Shown: positions 52,272 to 63,520, counted from the stretch's first letter. The stretch: DNA of 64,000 nucleotides from Valencia hispanica (GCA_963556495.2 OY747712.1:13801735-13865734); one strand, 5' to 3'. Numbers and translations: made by a program. The notes: generated by a model from the letters alone, not told the origin.

Positions 52272-53768
52272 AACTCAGCAAAAAAAGAAACGTCCCTTTT
52301 TCAGGACTGTGTATTTCAACAATAATGTTGTGAAAATCTAAATAACTTTACAGATCTTCATTGTAAAGGGTTTGAACAATGTTTTCCATGCATGTTCAAT
52401 TAACCATAATCAATTAATTAACATGCACCTGTGGAATGGTCGTTAAGACCTTAACAGCTTACAGAAAGTAGGCATTTAAGGTCACAGTTCTAAAAACGCA
52501 GGACACTAAAGAGACTTGTCTACCGACTGTGAAAAACACCCAAAGAAAGATGCCCAGGGTCCCTGCTCATCTGCGTGAACGTGCATTAGGCATGCTGCAG
52601 GGAGGCATAAGGACTGCTGATATGGCTAGGGCAATAAATTGCCATGTCCGCACTGTGAGAGACGCCTAAGACAGCGCTACAGGGAGACAGGAAGGACAGC
52701 TGATCATCCTCGCAGTGGAAGACCCCGTGTAACAACACCTGCACAGGATCGGTACATCCGAATATCACACCTGCGTGACAGGTACAGGATGGCCACAACA
52801 ACTGCCCGAGTCATACCAGGAACACACAATCCCTCCATCAGTGCTCAGACTGTCCGCAATAGGCTAAGAGAGGCTGGACTGAGGGCTTGTAGGCCTGTTG
52901 TAAGGCAGGTCCTTACCAGACATCACCAGCAACAAGACTGCCTATGGGCACAAACCCACCTTCGCTGGACCAGACAGGAGTGGCAAAAAGTGCTCTTCAC
53001 TGATGAGTCACGGTTTTGTCTCACCAGGGGTGATGGACGGATTCGTGTTTATCGTCGAAGGAATGAGCGTTACACCGAGGCTTGTACCCTGGAGCGGGAT
53101 CGATTTGGAGGTGGGGGGTCCGTCATGGTCTGGGGCGGTATATCACATCACCATCGGACTGAGCTTGTTGTCATTGCAGGCAATCTCTATGCCTTGCGGT
53201 ACAGGGAAGACATCCTCCTCCCTCATGTGGTACCCTTTATGCATGCTCATCCGGACATGATCCTCCAGCAGGACAATGCCACCAGCCATACTGCTCGTTA
53301 TGTGCGTGAGTTTCTGCATGACAGCAATGTCAGTGTTCTGCCATGGCCGGCGAAGAGTCCGAATCTCAATCCCATCGAGCACGTCTGGGACCTGTTGGAT
53401 CGCAGGGTGAGGGCTAGGGCCATTCCCCCCAGAAAGGTCCAGGAACTTGCAAGTGCCTTGGTGGAAGAGTGGGGTAACATCTCACAGCAAGAACTGACAA
53501 ATCTGGTCCAGTCCATGAGGAGGAGATGCACTGCAGTACTTCAAGCAGCTGGTGGCCACACCAGATACTGACTGGTACTTTTGATTTTGAGCCTCCCTTC
53601 ATTCAAGGACACATTATTCTATTTCTGTTAGTCACATGTCTGTGAAACATTTTTAGTTTATGTCTTATGGTGTTGACACTTTGTGTTCATACAAATATTT
53701 ACACACATTAAGTTTACTGAAAGTAAAAACAGTTGAAAGTCAGAGGACTTTTCTTTTTTTGCTGAGTT
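52272..53768 (+). mobile_element. Tc1-like DD34E transposon, nearly intact
   Basis: The ends AACTCAGCAAAAAAAGAAAC and the inverted TTTTCTTTTTTTGCTGAGTT are bounded by TA at 52270-52271 and 53769-53770. The length is 1497 bp. The transposase frame is almost complete, so this is probably the youngest DNA transposon in the window. Confidence 0.96.
52550..53571 (+). pseudogene. Tc1-like transposase with one frameshift
   Basis: The ATG at 52550-52552 opens MPRVPAHLRERALGMLQGGI in one frame. After about 37 codons the frame shifts at GTGAGAGACGCC near 52660, and the rest continues in another frame through RLRQRYRETGRTADHPRSGR to TGA at 53569-53571. Catalytic motifs are FTDESRF, LQQDNATSHTAR and NPIEHVWD, with 34 residues between the second Asp and the Glu. 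The shift equals one extra GA in a GAGA run. The downstream open frame alone has its own ATG at 52639, but it lacks the first DNA-binding helices. Confidence 0.93.
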
Positions 53769-53799
53769 TATATATATATTATCAATTTCCAAAATAGAC

Positions 53800-54185
53800 A
53801 CTGAAATTGAGCAAACAAAAGAAAACTAAATCCAATCAATATTCGTTACCGCCTTTTGCCTTCAAACCAACATTAATTCTTTTAGGTACACTTGCGCAAA
53901 GTCAGGGATTTTGTAGGATTATAGTAAGGTGTATGATCAACCAATTATACCAAACAGGTGTTAATGATCATTAATGTCACACATAGGTTGAAACACAGTC
54001 ATTAACTGAAACAAAAACAGCTGTATAGGAGGCTTAAAACTGGGTAAGGAACAGCCAAACCCTGCTACCAAGGTGAGGTTGTGGAAGATAGTTTTATGTC
54101 ATGGGAAGATTGAGCACAGCAACAAGACACATACGCAAGGTCTCTCCCAGACAAATATCAAATATTTCAAAGCAGACTGGGGTTA
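53800..54185 (+). mobile_element. Tc1-like relic, transposase start
   Basis: The frame from 54101 reads MGRLSTATRH, then ISKQTGV, matching a Tc1 N-terminus. The preceding CTGGGTAAGGAACAGCCAAA is its usual 5' leader. The copy stops abruptly at the microsatellite. Confidence 0.78.
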
Positions 54186-54197
54186 TATGCATATATA

Positions 54198-54198
54198 C

Positions 54199-54229
<31 letters not shown>

Positions 54230-54231
54230 AG

Positions 54232-54269
<38 letters not shown>

Positions 54270-54291
54270 CATACACACACACACACACATT
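54198..54291. repeat. Compound AT / poly-A / AC microsatellite
   Basis: (AT)n, then a run of about 15 A, (AT)n again and (AC)n. It produces several spurious frames on both strands. Confidence 0.95.
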
Positions 54292-54375
54292 AGGGGTGTG
54301 CAATGTTGGGTGCCTCACGATTTCGATTCAATAACAATTTGGGTGCTATGATTCAATTATATAACGATTTTTTTT
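54292..54375. repeat. hAT-end-like fragment
   Basis: TTAGGGGTGTGCAATGTTGG and CGATTCAATAACAATTTGGG resemble one end of a teleost hAT family. No partner end was found. Confidence 0.45.
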
Positions 54376-54489
54376 TGTTCCATATTTTTTCCCCATTTAG
54401 GGTTTTGTCTTCATTCCTTCCATGGTTACTTTCTACTCTTAAATCCATTCAGTTTCCATTAATTTAAGTATCCAAGCAAATTAATGTCC

Positions 54490-55025
54490 TGTCTTTTATT
54501 TATTTGAAACCACAAATCAAAATACTTTATTTTTCCAGAAGAGAAAATTAATGCCACAACTTGTATCTTTAAGGAGTCGTGGACGGCAGTTCTGTGGGCA
54601 GAAAGGATCTCTGGTAGCAGTAAATCTAGCAAATAATCTGAAGCGGCTTTTGACTGAAGACTGTTGTATGACGGCCTCATGACATGCTAACAGCTCAATA
54701 TCTGGGCAGCAGAGACGATATTTCATAGTAATATATCCTGGACGACAACCTCAGTTGTTGGCAAGCACTGCTAATCGGCCTCGTTTGATTTTGCCACACG
54801 TCTTTAAATCTGTCTGTCCGTATAGTTAGAAAACCGGGAAGAGCGACATTGGAGTCGGGAATGTGATCCTTGCCCATTATGATTGACGGAGGAGATGGTT
54901 TGAACGTCCTCCATCTCTCCCTGCTCTTTGGTCCTCTTCTGCATCCATGAAGCCTCCTTTTAAACTCCTCTGGGATTTGGGGGTCATAGTTCAGGTATTA
55001 TTGGAGCTTTTGAGATGTTAATTTT
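54490..55025 (-). mobile_element. LINE 3' fragment (L2/CR1-like), second copy of 1690-2165
   Basis: It shares AACAGCTCAATATC, GGGCAGCAGAGACGAT and CATCCATGAAGCCTCCTTTT with 1690-2165 and includes the antisense reverse-transcriptase C-terminal region with GTGGGCAGAAAGGAT. It lies downstream of endou. Confidence 0.7.
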
Positions 55026-55449
55026 TAAAAAAAAGTAGGGGCAAAAAAAGAATGCTTCAGAGTCACAGGTGCCAAAACAAGAAAAATATTTATGCAATGA
55101 AAATACACATTCAGCTTCTAGTACTAAACAAGCTGATTACATTATTTTCTAAAATACTGTATAGGAAATTAGCCGCTAGAACAATGCAGATGGAATTCAA
55201 AACCTTTCTGGCTTACAAATTGGGCACAGGAGGACTAACTGTTCTGTAACAAATACATAGATTGTAACAGGAAGCAGCATATGACACATGTGATTAATTA
55301 TGGAATTTAATCCTTCATTATTATCAGTCAACTTCTGATTAAGAGATATTTAAAGTGTGAGCTTTAGTGCACATAAACCAGCCAGCTCCGTGTTTGTTTT
55401 AAAGTTTAGAGCGTAATATAGCAGTATTTTGTACAAGTTGGCTGTTAAA

Positions 55450-55710
55450 CTACAAATCCCTGTTGTTGCTGCTGAGCAGTTTGGGGTATGACGTTCCAAT
55501 GGAGCGGCCGTGCCGATAGACCACCAGCTCCAGCACGTACTCGTCCACTTTCACCACCACCGACGTCATCTTCTCAGTCGACATGAGGAAGATGATGGTA
55601 AACAGAGCGACCTCAAACTCCGGGCTGACGCCGATGAAGGAGCCGGCGACGGGCTTTACCAGACCTTTCCAACTGAACTGCAGGTTCAGGACGTGGTCAT
55701 CCTCATCAGG
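55450..55710 (-). CDS. endou: endou terminal coding exon (catalytic lysine)
   Basis: It encodes PDEDDHVLNLQFSWKGLVKP, containing the catalytic Lys, then VAGSFIGVSPEFEVALFTII and the C-terminal strand ELVVYRHGRSIGTSYPKLLS. A possible ATTAAA poly(A) signal on this strand lies at 55306-55311. Confidence 0.94.
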   Translation of the reverse strand, partial: PDEDDHVLNLQFSWKGLVKPVAGSFIGVSPEFEVALFTIIFLMSTEKMTSVVVKVDEYVLELVVYRHGRSIGTSYPKLLSSNNRDL

Positions 55711-58700
55711 CTAAAAATAGAACAGGAATAATATAAGTTAAAGCTTTAAGTTCACTTTGGTCCAGTTTTTTTCCCCAAGCATAAATACAAATCACTTGCT
55801 ATGAATTTACTGCCAACATCTCTGTTGGATTGACTGATGGAGTTTTTGACAATGGTAGGGGAGAGTGGGGTAATTTGTGCCAAGCGGCCCCTCTTATCTA
55901 GAAAACCATAGAAGAAGTTGGTGATGTGACCACATCATTTTTGAAGAGGCATCCATTTGACTCATCCTCCAAAGAAGGGAGACACATGACTTGAGAGGTA
56001 AGCACATTTAAGTTCAAAAATCTATTTTCTGTCCCCCAAAGTAAAATTTATATGATCAAGGTTTTTTAATTGCCGTGTTTGAACAATTATAGACAACTTT
56101 GAAAAAAGTTCACACATGTTTTAATGCTTTAGTAAGCTACACCATGAGTTTTTACAGTTAGCATGATGCAGGCTCAAAACAACTGGGGGATGCATTTTAA
56201 TCAAAAATGGTGGGCTTGGGGTAATTTGTCCCAAAGGGCCAGGGTAAAGTTGTGCGACTGTCACAACTTATGATTATTTACTATATATTACTTTATTGAT
56301 CACTAAAACTATGGGACATTCTTAATATTAGACCAAAATCCATCATGCCACTCAAATACAAACGGAAGGCAGACAGGGTTTGAACTCCTCTTTCAGAGAT
56401 GGAAAGAGGAGTGAAAGAGGTGCAACAAGGGAAGACCATATGTCAGGTCGGAAAGGAGTTGGAGATCTGCAGCATGACCATAAAAAGATATATGGATAAG
56501 AACAAAAAAGGGGAAGTGAGAAAGCCAGGCTATGAAAGAAAGAGTCTTCAATGAGAACATAGGGAAAGAGCTCGCTGACCATATGAAGACACTAGCAGCA
56601 ATGTTTCATGGCATAGGTGTCATGAAATGCCGTGAACTGGTTTTTGAGTTTGCACAAAGAAATAACACTGACATGCCTGCCAGCTGGGCCAGAGACCAAA
56701 AAGTAGGTTATTGGATTGGCAATCGGATAGTTATTTGGAGTGGATAACTTCAACCCAGCATAAATATGAATGTGTTGATAAACTTAACAGATTTTAAAGA
56801 TCTGTTGTACTTCAAATATCAATGACACAATTTACCCCCATACTATATGTATATAATTTAGCTGGAGGCATTACTGTAGTTACCATGCTTTAAAGGCACT
56901 TTAAGTAAAAATTGGCACTACTTACCCCACTCTTCCCTGGAGGGCATAATGTCTGGAAATCCAAACATGTTTCCCCAAACACTTGTTTCCATATTTACCT
57001 AGAAAAGGCTGAAACCTAATTCCATACTTTTCATAACCGAGTAGGAAACCTGCATGATGTTTCTTACCGTGTCTTTGTTGTCCCTCGCTTTGTAGCCTTT
57101 GTAATCCACATGACCGTGCTTCTCCTGCAGGTAGAACTGCACCCAGTTGTGCAGACCCATGATTTCCTGGCCATATTTGGTCTCTCCAACAAACACATGT
57201 TCAAAGCCACAAGAATCCTCTCTGAGAGCAAAATAAGTGCATTAATTTGATTATATTTGTAAATATTTCTGAAGTTATTTTGGATTGCTGAGCAACAGAA
57301 ACACTTCAGAATGAGAACAGTTTAAATCTTTTATTTTTTTAGTTTACAATTAATTAATCTGTAAAAAATATCTTCATGCTGCATATTGTCTGCTTGTTAT
57401 TCACTTGATAAACATGCGCATATTTCGCCCCCTTAGCTTTCTTCTTGGCGTAGCGCCCCCTGCTGTCGGAACAATTCTCACCCTCCCCTCCTGTCTCTGT
57501 GGTAGAGGCGAAACCAGATGTCGTACAGCTGCCTCTTGAACTGTCCAGGGTCTGCAGGCGACTGGCCTTTTTTTACCAGATAGTTGTGAGCACACTAGAA
57601 GTTTTAAAAAAAAGTTATTTTTTTTTATATGACCCTCAGATGATCACTTTATAAAAATATTCAGCAAATATTGTGCATTTAAACAGATTTGTACATTTGT
57701 TGTACCTTCATGAGCTCAGTCTCCATGATTGCATCAATAAAGAGACGATTCTCTTGGAGCTCCTCAGAGGTCACCGTCTCTGACACGCCTGTAGACATCT
57801 CATAGTTGTCCAGCAAGTTGATAAAATCTGCATTTAAAAGCAACATCCGATGTAGTACAAACAAGGTTCTAGGAAAACCAGGAATGTAGTAACAAAAAAG
57901 AAAAATGACGACATAGGAAACTCGTTAAATTGATACCTACGAGCAAACGTCTCAATGTTCTTAAGTTTTTCCTCATCGACGTACGCAAAGAGAAGAGCGT
58001 GGGCCCGATCTCTGGCGTAGTTACTGCCCTGAGCAACATAACCCGCTTTCCCCTGAAAACAAACAGAATATAGGCAAGCAAACAGAGCTTATCATTACGC
58101 ACACAGCAGGGACAAATCACAAAGAGCTAGTTACAACCACTAATTGTGCCTTAAACAACAAATCAAACACCAACACTAGGTGTTATGAAGATTAATATTC
58201 GTAAGGTCTTTGTAGTTTTCTGGAGACATTGCTTGTTCTTAAATTTTATAATGACAACTGAGGCATTCTACCCAGCAGGTATTAGTACATGGGCATAAAA
58301 TGGGTTGAACAATGGAGCCCAAAGGTTTTATGCAGGACATCCATCCATCATCTTTCGCTTAATCTGGGGTCAGGTCTCGGGGGCCGCAGCCAAAGCAGAG
58401 AGGCCCTGACTTCCCTCTCTCCAACCACTTGGGCCAACTCCTCTGGGGAAATCCCAAGGCGTTCCCATCGCACCGGCCTCCTCCCGGTGGGCTGTGCCTG
58501 GAACATCATCCTAACCGGATAAACCCAGCCAGCTCAACTGGCTCCTCTCGATGTGGAGGAGCAGCAGCTCTGTACTCTAAACCCCTCAGGGTGACCGTGT
58601 ATCTCCTTCTATCTCTAAGGGAGAACGGCCCAGACAACGTGCTGAGGAGTGTTAGGTTCTTTTAGGGGTTTGGGTTTTTAGTTTATTTCTTGGTGTTAGA

Positions 58701-61700
58701 GTTTTTCCTTCCACTGCGTTTTTTCTCCCTCTTTTACCCTCAGGTGCTCTTATGTTAGGTTTCTTTTCTTTTATTTACTTAGGTTCATAGTTAATCCTTA
58801 TTCGTCTTTAGTACTCATCTGTCTAGTCCTTATGTTTTGAACTCCTCCTTTGCGTCACTCCTTGTCTTCCCGTGTTTGCCTACTTATCGTCAGCTGTTCT
58901 CTGTCTCTGTCTTTCCCAGTTAATTATTGACAGCTGTCTCTCGTCTTCCCCTGATTGGCTTCCTATTGTTCTCCCAGCCTTTTATACCCCAGCCTCCCTG
59001 TGACTGTTGTTGGTTCCTCGTCATTCTACCCCTCATCTAGGTCAGCTTCCCTGAGGTTTTGGTAACAATCTCTCTAAACCACTCTCTGCATCCGAGTCCG
59101 TCCTTACAATCACGACAAAGAGCGCTACCATCACAGCAGACGCCGCACCAATCCGCCAATCGATCCTCCAACTTCATTTCTCCCTCATTTGTGAACAAAA
59201 CCCTGAAATACTTAAAATTCCTCCACTTGGGGAAGGGCCTCGTCCCCGACCAGGAAAAGGCACTTTACCCTTTTCCGACTCAAGATCATGGTATCGGATT
59301 TGGAGGTGCTGATTCGCATCACGGGCGCTTCGCACTCGGCTGCAAACCGCTCCAGTGAAAGCTGTAGATCACGATCTGATGAAGCCAACAGGACCACATC
59401 ATATCCAAAAAGCAGAGACCCCATCCTGAGGCCACCTAAACAGATCAACCCCAACACCTTGGCTGCGCCTAGAGGAACAGAATCAATGTTAAAAGGCAAC
59501 CTTGGCGAAGTCCAACTCTCACCGGAAACAAGTCCAGGTTACTGGCAATGTGGACCAAGCTCTGACACCGGTCATACAGGAACCTAACTGCCCGTATCAA
59601 GCAGCCTGGTACCCTATAACCCCGAAGTACCCCCCCCACTCCCTGAGGGACGCCTTCCACAACACGCATATAGACCAGTTAGGCAAACACCCATGCACCC
59701 TCCAGGACAACTTCGGACAAAACCGGAATCAACATGCGTCCAAGATGAACCGCTTTCCTTAATACCAATTTGAGACCCAGCTAAAACCTAACAGAGGGTG
59801 TCAAACAAGCAGATAGGTTGCATTTAATGAGAAGAGGCTGACTTAGTACCCATACTGGCTGGGTATATCCTTGAGATCACAACAGTATATTATAGACAGA
59901 CAGGAGTGACCAGATCCGGTCCTTACGAGCTATATCCCTGCAACCTTTAGATTGCAGCCCTTCACCAACCCACCAGAATCAAATTGCCTCATTGGCAAGT
60001 GATTCAGCTCTGCAGAGGCCTGGTAACAAGCCATTCATTTAATTCCGCTCTATTAGAGAAGCATCTAAAAGTTGCAGGAAAGAAGCTTCACCTTCACAGG
60101 CATTTAGTATACATAGATTAGGTTTCTATGAATGCACTTTGTTTGCTGCTTCTGAAGCTAATCTAGCTTCTATTGCAGGTGGATTTGCATATTTTGCACC
60201 CGTCTCCAAACGCCTTGCAGGACTCACCTGAAGGGAAATTCTGTAGTCAGTCCCCGGCTTTAGACGGTTCGTGTCCAGAAGCCAGAGTTTATTTACCACC
60301 TCAGTAAGCTCCCGGTTAGCCTGTCGACTGTGGAAAAAAGCAAGAAATCTAATGAACCGTGAGTTGTAGAAGCAACGAAGATTAACAGCAGAAACGTGTT
60401 TCAAGAGTCTGTTTCTGTTCTTTCGAAAGTAACAGTCCAGCTCCATCCGAAGATGTTTGGAATCGGGGATGTAAAAAGGCCATAGACACAAGTCAGCCCT
60501 CATGATACCAGAATAGTTTTTATTATTAAATAAAAAATTATTGAAATTTAAAGATCCAATTTTTTTGTCATGTGGAGCAACTTAGGTTTGAACATTTTAA
60601 ATCTATATCAAGAAAAAGTGACAGAAACAAAACTGACCTCGGCATGACATCAGCTTAAAGAGACTAAAGTTGACAATCAGACAAAGCAACCCCAGGTGCT
60701 CCTAAGGGAGTAAATGGCTTGATACAGCACAGATGTTGCAGCACAAACTAGCAGCATGCTGGTGAAAGGGGCAGAAAGGTCAAAGCTCCCCATGGTGGAA
60801 ACAAAGAGGTTCCTAGGCTCAAAAGGACACACAGTTCATCCAGTGAGCTCTGGTTCTAGCCCAGGGAATCATCATAGTTGCTCAGAAAAACTTTAGAAGA
60901 TAGTGGGTTTCAAAGGAGGCTTCCTGATCAGAAACCTGAACCACATCAGCTGATTCCTTTTGAAGTGGAGGAGCAGGGCTCAGCTCAAAAGCTCCAACTT
61001 GCAGGCAAAGCCAAGCCAACCTAAAGAGGAAACCATTACTCCCGTCTGTAATCTTTCCTCGACGAGGCCCACGATCTGTCGACTCACCTTCCAATGTGAC
61101 CAAGACACTTAACCTCTGAATGAAGCAGAGACAAACCTCCAACCTGTGTTAGCAGAGCTCCTCTTCTCACCTTTTTTTTTTAATTTAGAGGCTATGCAGT
61201 GCCTTGTGAAGGTATTATTGATTTATTTACATTTTGTCACATTAAAACGAACAACATACATGTTTCTGTGTTATAAACCAACTCATGCAACTGGGAACCA
61301 TAAGGAAAATGATTCCACGTTTTCAAAATTTTGAAAATAAAACATCTGAAAGGTACGGACTTTCCTTGCTGGTTGTGTTCTTCAGAAAGATTGTCTTTAT
61401 TTGATACTTCTTCCACATAAAAGATCCATTTCACCTGATTATGAAAATATCTGGTTGCATGAATCAATTATTTAAATGAAGAAAAGATGCTGTAATTTGC
61501 ACAGTTTTTCTCAAACATCATTTCTGCTGCTGTTATTTGCACATCTCTGTTTTGCAGTTTCTATTTTTTTTTTTTTTTTTTTACTTCTTGTAAATAATGT
61601 GCATTAATACACATGCACAATGTGTGAATGATTTTAATTGATCCGGATCAGTTGCACATTCCTCAAATCTGAGTATGCCATTTTCATTTTATGTTTTAGT

Positions 61701-63321
61701 TTTGTAATTTTCTTAATTCTGCTTAAAAAAAAATTGTTTTCATGTTAATCTAATGTTTCAATTACCTGTCACTTTGCTGCTGTTACAGCTGAATTTCACC
61801 TCTGTGGGAAAATAAAGTATAATTCATTCTATTCTGGGGTTTGTTTTTTTTTTTTTTGGGGGGGTACACCTATGTGATTTAGGATAATATCACATATTTT
61901 ATTTGAATTATTTCACAATCTGATGTCTGTTTAATGTCATTCAGTAGCTTTTAAATTAATTCACAAGAACAATCGTCACATTTTATGATGCATCAAAACA
62001 ACCTCAAATTTTTTTTACTAGAATTATTTTCACCTATAATCTTAAAAGTGTGGTGTGGATGGGAAGCATGCCCCTTTGACTTTGATACTCCTAAATAAAA
62101 TCTACTCCGTATTCACCTAATCGATAAACAGAGTCCACCTGTGTGTCATTTATTTTTGGTCAAACTTTTAACTTTATGGGCTACATGTAAAACACGGTGT
62201 GAACGGGAAATGAAACTACTACTCCTCCTCTTTTCAGGTAACAAAAAAAAACAAAAGGTGGGGGGTGGGGGGGGGGGGGGGTGAAAAAGACAAACCTGAC
62301 TGACCATACCAACCTCCAGGATAATTTATTCCACTACAGCTTCCATTACACTCTGGCCATAAAGAGAGATGTAACGTTTCCTGCAGCATGTTGTGACCTT
62401 GGAGTCGTTAGTCATAAAGAGGAAGTGTGTTTCTGGTTTTATTTTCACAGATAGAGAGATATGGGGGGTGATTCAATCCAGTCTTTAATTGTGCTGTTTA
62501 GGTAATCCCATCTCCTTTTTTTCACACAGTTTCAGACTTTGCAGACACCTGCAGCAATAAGCTTTCATCTAACTTTGAATGAAACGCCTTTCGCTGTAAA
62601 TCCTGGCTGTTTCTGAGAACCTTGTGTTGCTGTTTTCTTGGAAATAAAAGCGACATCAGAGCGTAAAACACACGACTGTGCCACAAAGGGGAAACCTTCA
62701 ATTGTCTTTTAACATGAAAGAGTATATCAGGGGCTGTTTTCTACTCCCCCCCCCCCCCCCCCCTTAAAAACAGTTTATGAAAACCAATAATTTTGCAAAA
62801 GGCCTATGCAATATTAAAACCACACCCTTTTCACTATCATGAAGGATCTACAGATGGTGAGTAAGAACCAAATGACAGGAAGAGGCACAAAAACTCCTCT
62901 GTTCTTTCTTTAGCTCTGAAAGTGGCAGCAGAAACTGTAAAAATCATCCATGTCCTGTTCGCTGTGTTGTATAATTTCATCCACTAATCAGTACCAGACC
63001 TTGCAGCAGAGCAGCCAAATCCACAACATCACCCACCCTTATTCCTGTATGAAATATCCACAGATCTACAGCTTTAAAAATGCACTTTGGACTTTGGAGC
63101 AACTATTGGTCCCAAACAGAAAGATACAGTTTGTTTTGAAGGGAGGAAGTGTCATCTTACAGCGTAGGCTATAACATGTCTACATGAAACACGTCTGAAT
63201 TTTTAAGCTTTTATAACCCGACGTATCTCAAAATGTTTGGGGAAACTAACATTTAGTATAAACTAAAGATAAAAAAGTAAGAAAAATGCAGGTTTGAGTT
63301 GAACACTTACCCGTTGGCCAT
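55450..63321 (-). CDS. endou: EndoU-type (poly-U-specific) endoribonuclease, complete
   Basis: Seven coding exons in transcript order are 63311-63321, 60228-60327, 57941-58052, 57706-57827, 57482-57594, 57068-57221 and 55450-55710. They give 290 residues ending in TAG at 55450-55452. The protein is an XendoU-fold enzyme that cleaves RNA at uridylates in a metal-dependent manner. Visible landmarks are LWLLDTNRLKPGTDYRISLQ near the N-terminus, INLLDNYEMSTG, QFKRQLYDIWFRLYHR, GFEHVFVGE, GLHNWVQFYLQEK and KPVAGSFIGVSPEFE. Glu160/His161, His177 and Lys223 fall one position before the known XendoU residues 161/162, 178 and 224, so the active site looks intact. There is no signal peptide or somatomedin-B domain, unlike secreted mammalian ENDOU. 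This matches the short fish paralogues (endouc/endoud/endou2 type); which one is not resolved. Confidence 0.94.
55859..56938 (+). mobile_element. Pogo/Tigger-like element remnant with inverted ends
   Basis: GGGGAGAGTGGGGTAATTTG at the left and CTTACCCCACTCTTCCCT at the right are terminal inverted repeats. The interior frame 56532-56747 reads ADHMKTLAAMFHGIGVMKCR and ELVFEFAQRNNTDMPASWAR. This resembles the second helix-turn-helix of CENP-B/Tigger-type transposases. No DDE domain remains. It lies in the last endou intron, antisense to the gene. Confidence 0.65.
57068..57221 (-). CDS. endou: endou coding exon 6 (catalytic histidines)
   Basis: It encodes DSCGFEHVFVGETKYGQEIM and GLHNWVQFYLQEKHGHVDYK, with the two catalytic histidines spaced 16 residues apart as in XendoU. 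Of three overlapping AG acceptors, CTCTCAG|AGAGG is the one that keeps frame. Confidence 0.94.
57482..57594 (-). CDS. endou: endou coding exon 5
   Basis: It encodes CAHNYLVKKGQSPADPGQFK and RQLYDIWFRLYHRDRRG. The donor is GG|GTGAGA. The acceptor is AACTTCTAG. Confidence 0.92.
57706..57827 (-). CDS. endou: endou coding exon 4
   Basis: It encodes FINLLDNYEMSTGVSETVTS and EELQENRLFIDAIMETELMK. The acceptor is TTAAATGCAG and the donor GTACAA. Confidence 0.94.
57941..58052 (-). CDS. endou: endou coding exon 3
   Basis: It encodes GKAGYVAQGSNYARDRAHAL and LFAYVDEEKLKNIETFA. The acceptor is TTGTTTTCAG and the donor GTAGGT, phase 1. Confidence 0.93.
58330..59765 (-). mobile_element. LINE, 5'-truncated and interrupted
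   Basis: Minus-strand frames 59469-59669 and 59212-59499 give LIRAVRFLYDRCQSLVHIAS, VRVGLRQGC, DVVLLASSDRDLQLSLERFA and RISTSKSDTMI, core reverse-transcriptase motifs. The catalytic FADD is changed to FGYD. The 3' end at 58330-58640 (CATCTTTCGCTTAATCTGGG) continues the same element after an insert at about 58649-59107. Frame breaks are frequent. It lies in endou intron 2. Confidence 0.88.
58649..59107. mobile_element. Insertion in the LINE, LTR-like
   Basis: About 460 bp start TGTTAGGTTC and end CCTTACA, interrupting the LINE. A TTTTATA box lies near 58980 and CT-rich sequence surrounds it. The TG...CA ends suggest a solo LTR, but no clean target duplication was found. Confidence 0.4.
60228..60327 (-). 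CDS. endou: endou coding exon 2
   Basis: It encodes RQANRELTEVVNKLWLLDTN and RLKPGTDYRISLQ. The acceptor is TTTTCCACAG and the donor GTGAGT. Confidence 0.94.
60500..61190 (-). other. endou intron 1, part; no feature recognised
   Basis: No exon-like or repeat sequence was identified. Confidence 0.35.
61197..62160. mobile_element. Tc1-like relic with LINE tail inside
   Basis: CAGTGCCTTGTGAAGGTATT at the left is the same end motif as at 11302. Near 62085-62155, GATACTCCTAAATAAAATCT and AGTCCACCTGTGTGTCATTT are subterminal sequence of that family. A LINE-type 3' tail (TGTGGGAAAATAAAGTATAA) lies at about 61802-61830. Confidence 0.65.
62161..63310 (-). other. endou intron 1, part; homopolymer runs only
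   Basis: It contains a G-rich run at about 62258-62281 and a C-run at about 62747-62762. No exon was seen. Confidence 0.5.
63311..63321 (-). CDS. endou: endou coding exon 1
   Basis: Only 11 coding bases (Met-Ala-Asn plus GG) precede donor GTAAGT. The next exon supplies T, giving MANGRQANRELTEV. The choice rests on the in-phase donor and the first ATG. Confidence 0.82.
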
Positions 63322-63520
63322 CGTGGTTGTTGGTTTTTTTCAGTGGAAAAATTCACTCCTGACTTTTTGACTTCTCACATCCTCTCATTAAGCCACAGCG
63401 CTGTGAGAACAGTTATCTGAGCCGTCAATCGTGACGTTCCCAAGGACATTAGCCAATCACGAGTCTTACTAACGCCCCTCCCGGTCTCTACGTCACCGAT
63501 TGGGCGTGTCTGTTTCTGAC
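63322..63520 (-). promoter_or_regulatory. endou upstream region with CCAAT motifs
   Basis: About 180 bp upstream of the ATG, ATTGG at 63499-63503 reads CCAAT on the minus strand. A second CCAAT lies on the plus strand at 63453-63457. No TATA box is obvious. The assignment as promoter rests on position only. Confidence 0.35.

Noticed and set aside
55510..55731. Plus-strand open frame over the last endou exon
   Set aside because: It is antisense to a conserved catalytic exon; a shadow.
62258..62281. G-rich run as a regulatory G-quadruplex (also C-runs at 13399 and 62747)
   Set aside because: These are simple homopolymers in intron or intergenic DNA, prone to sequencing error, with no functional context.
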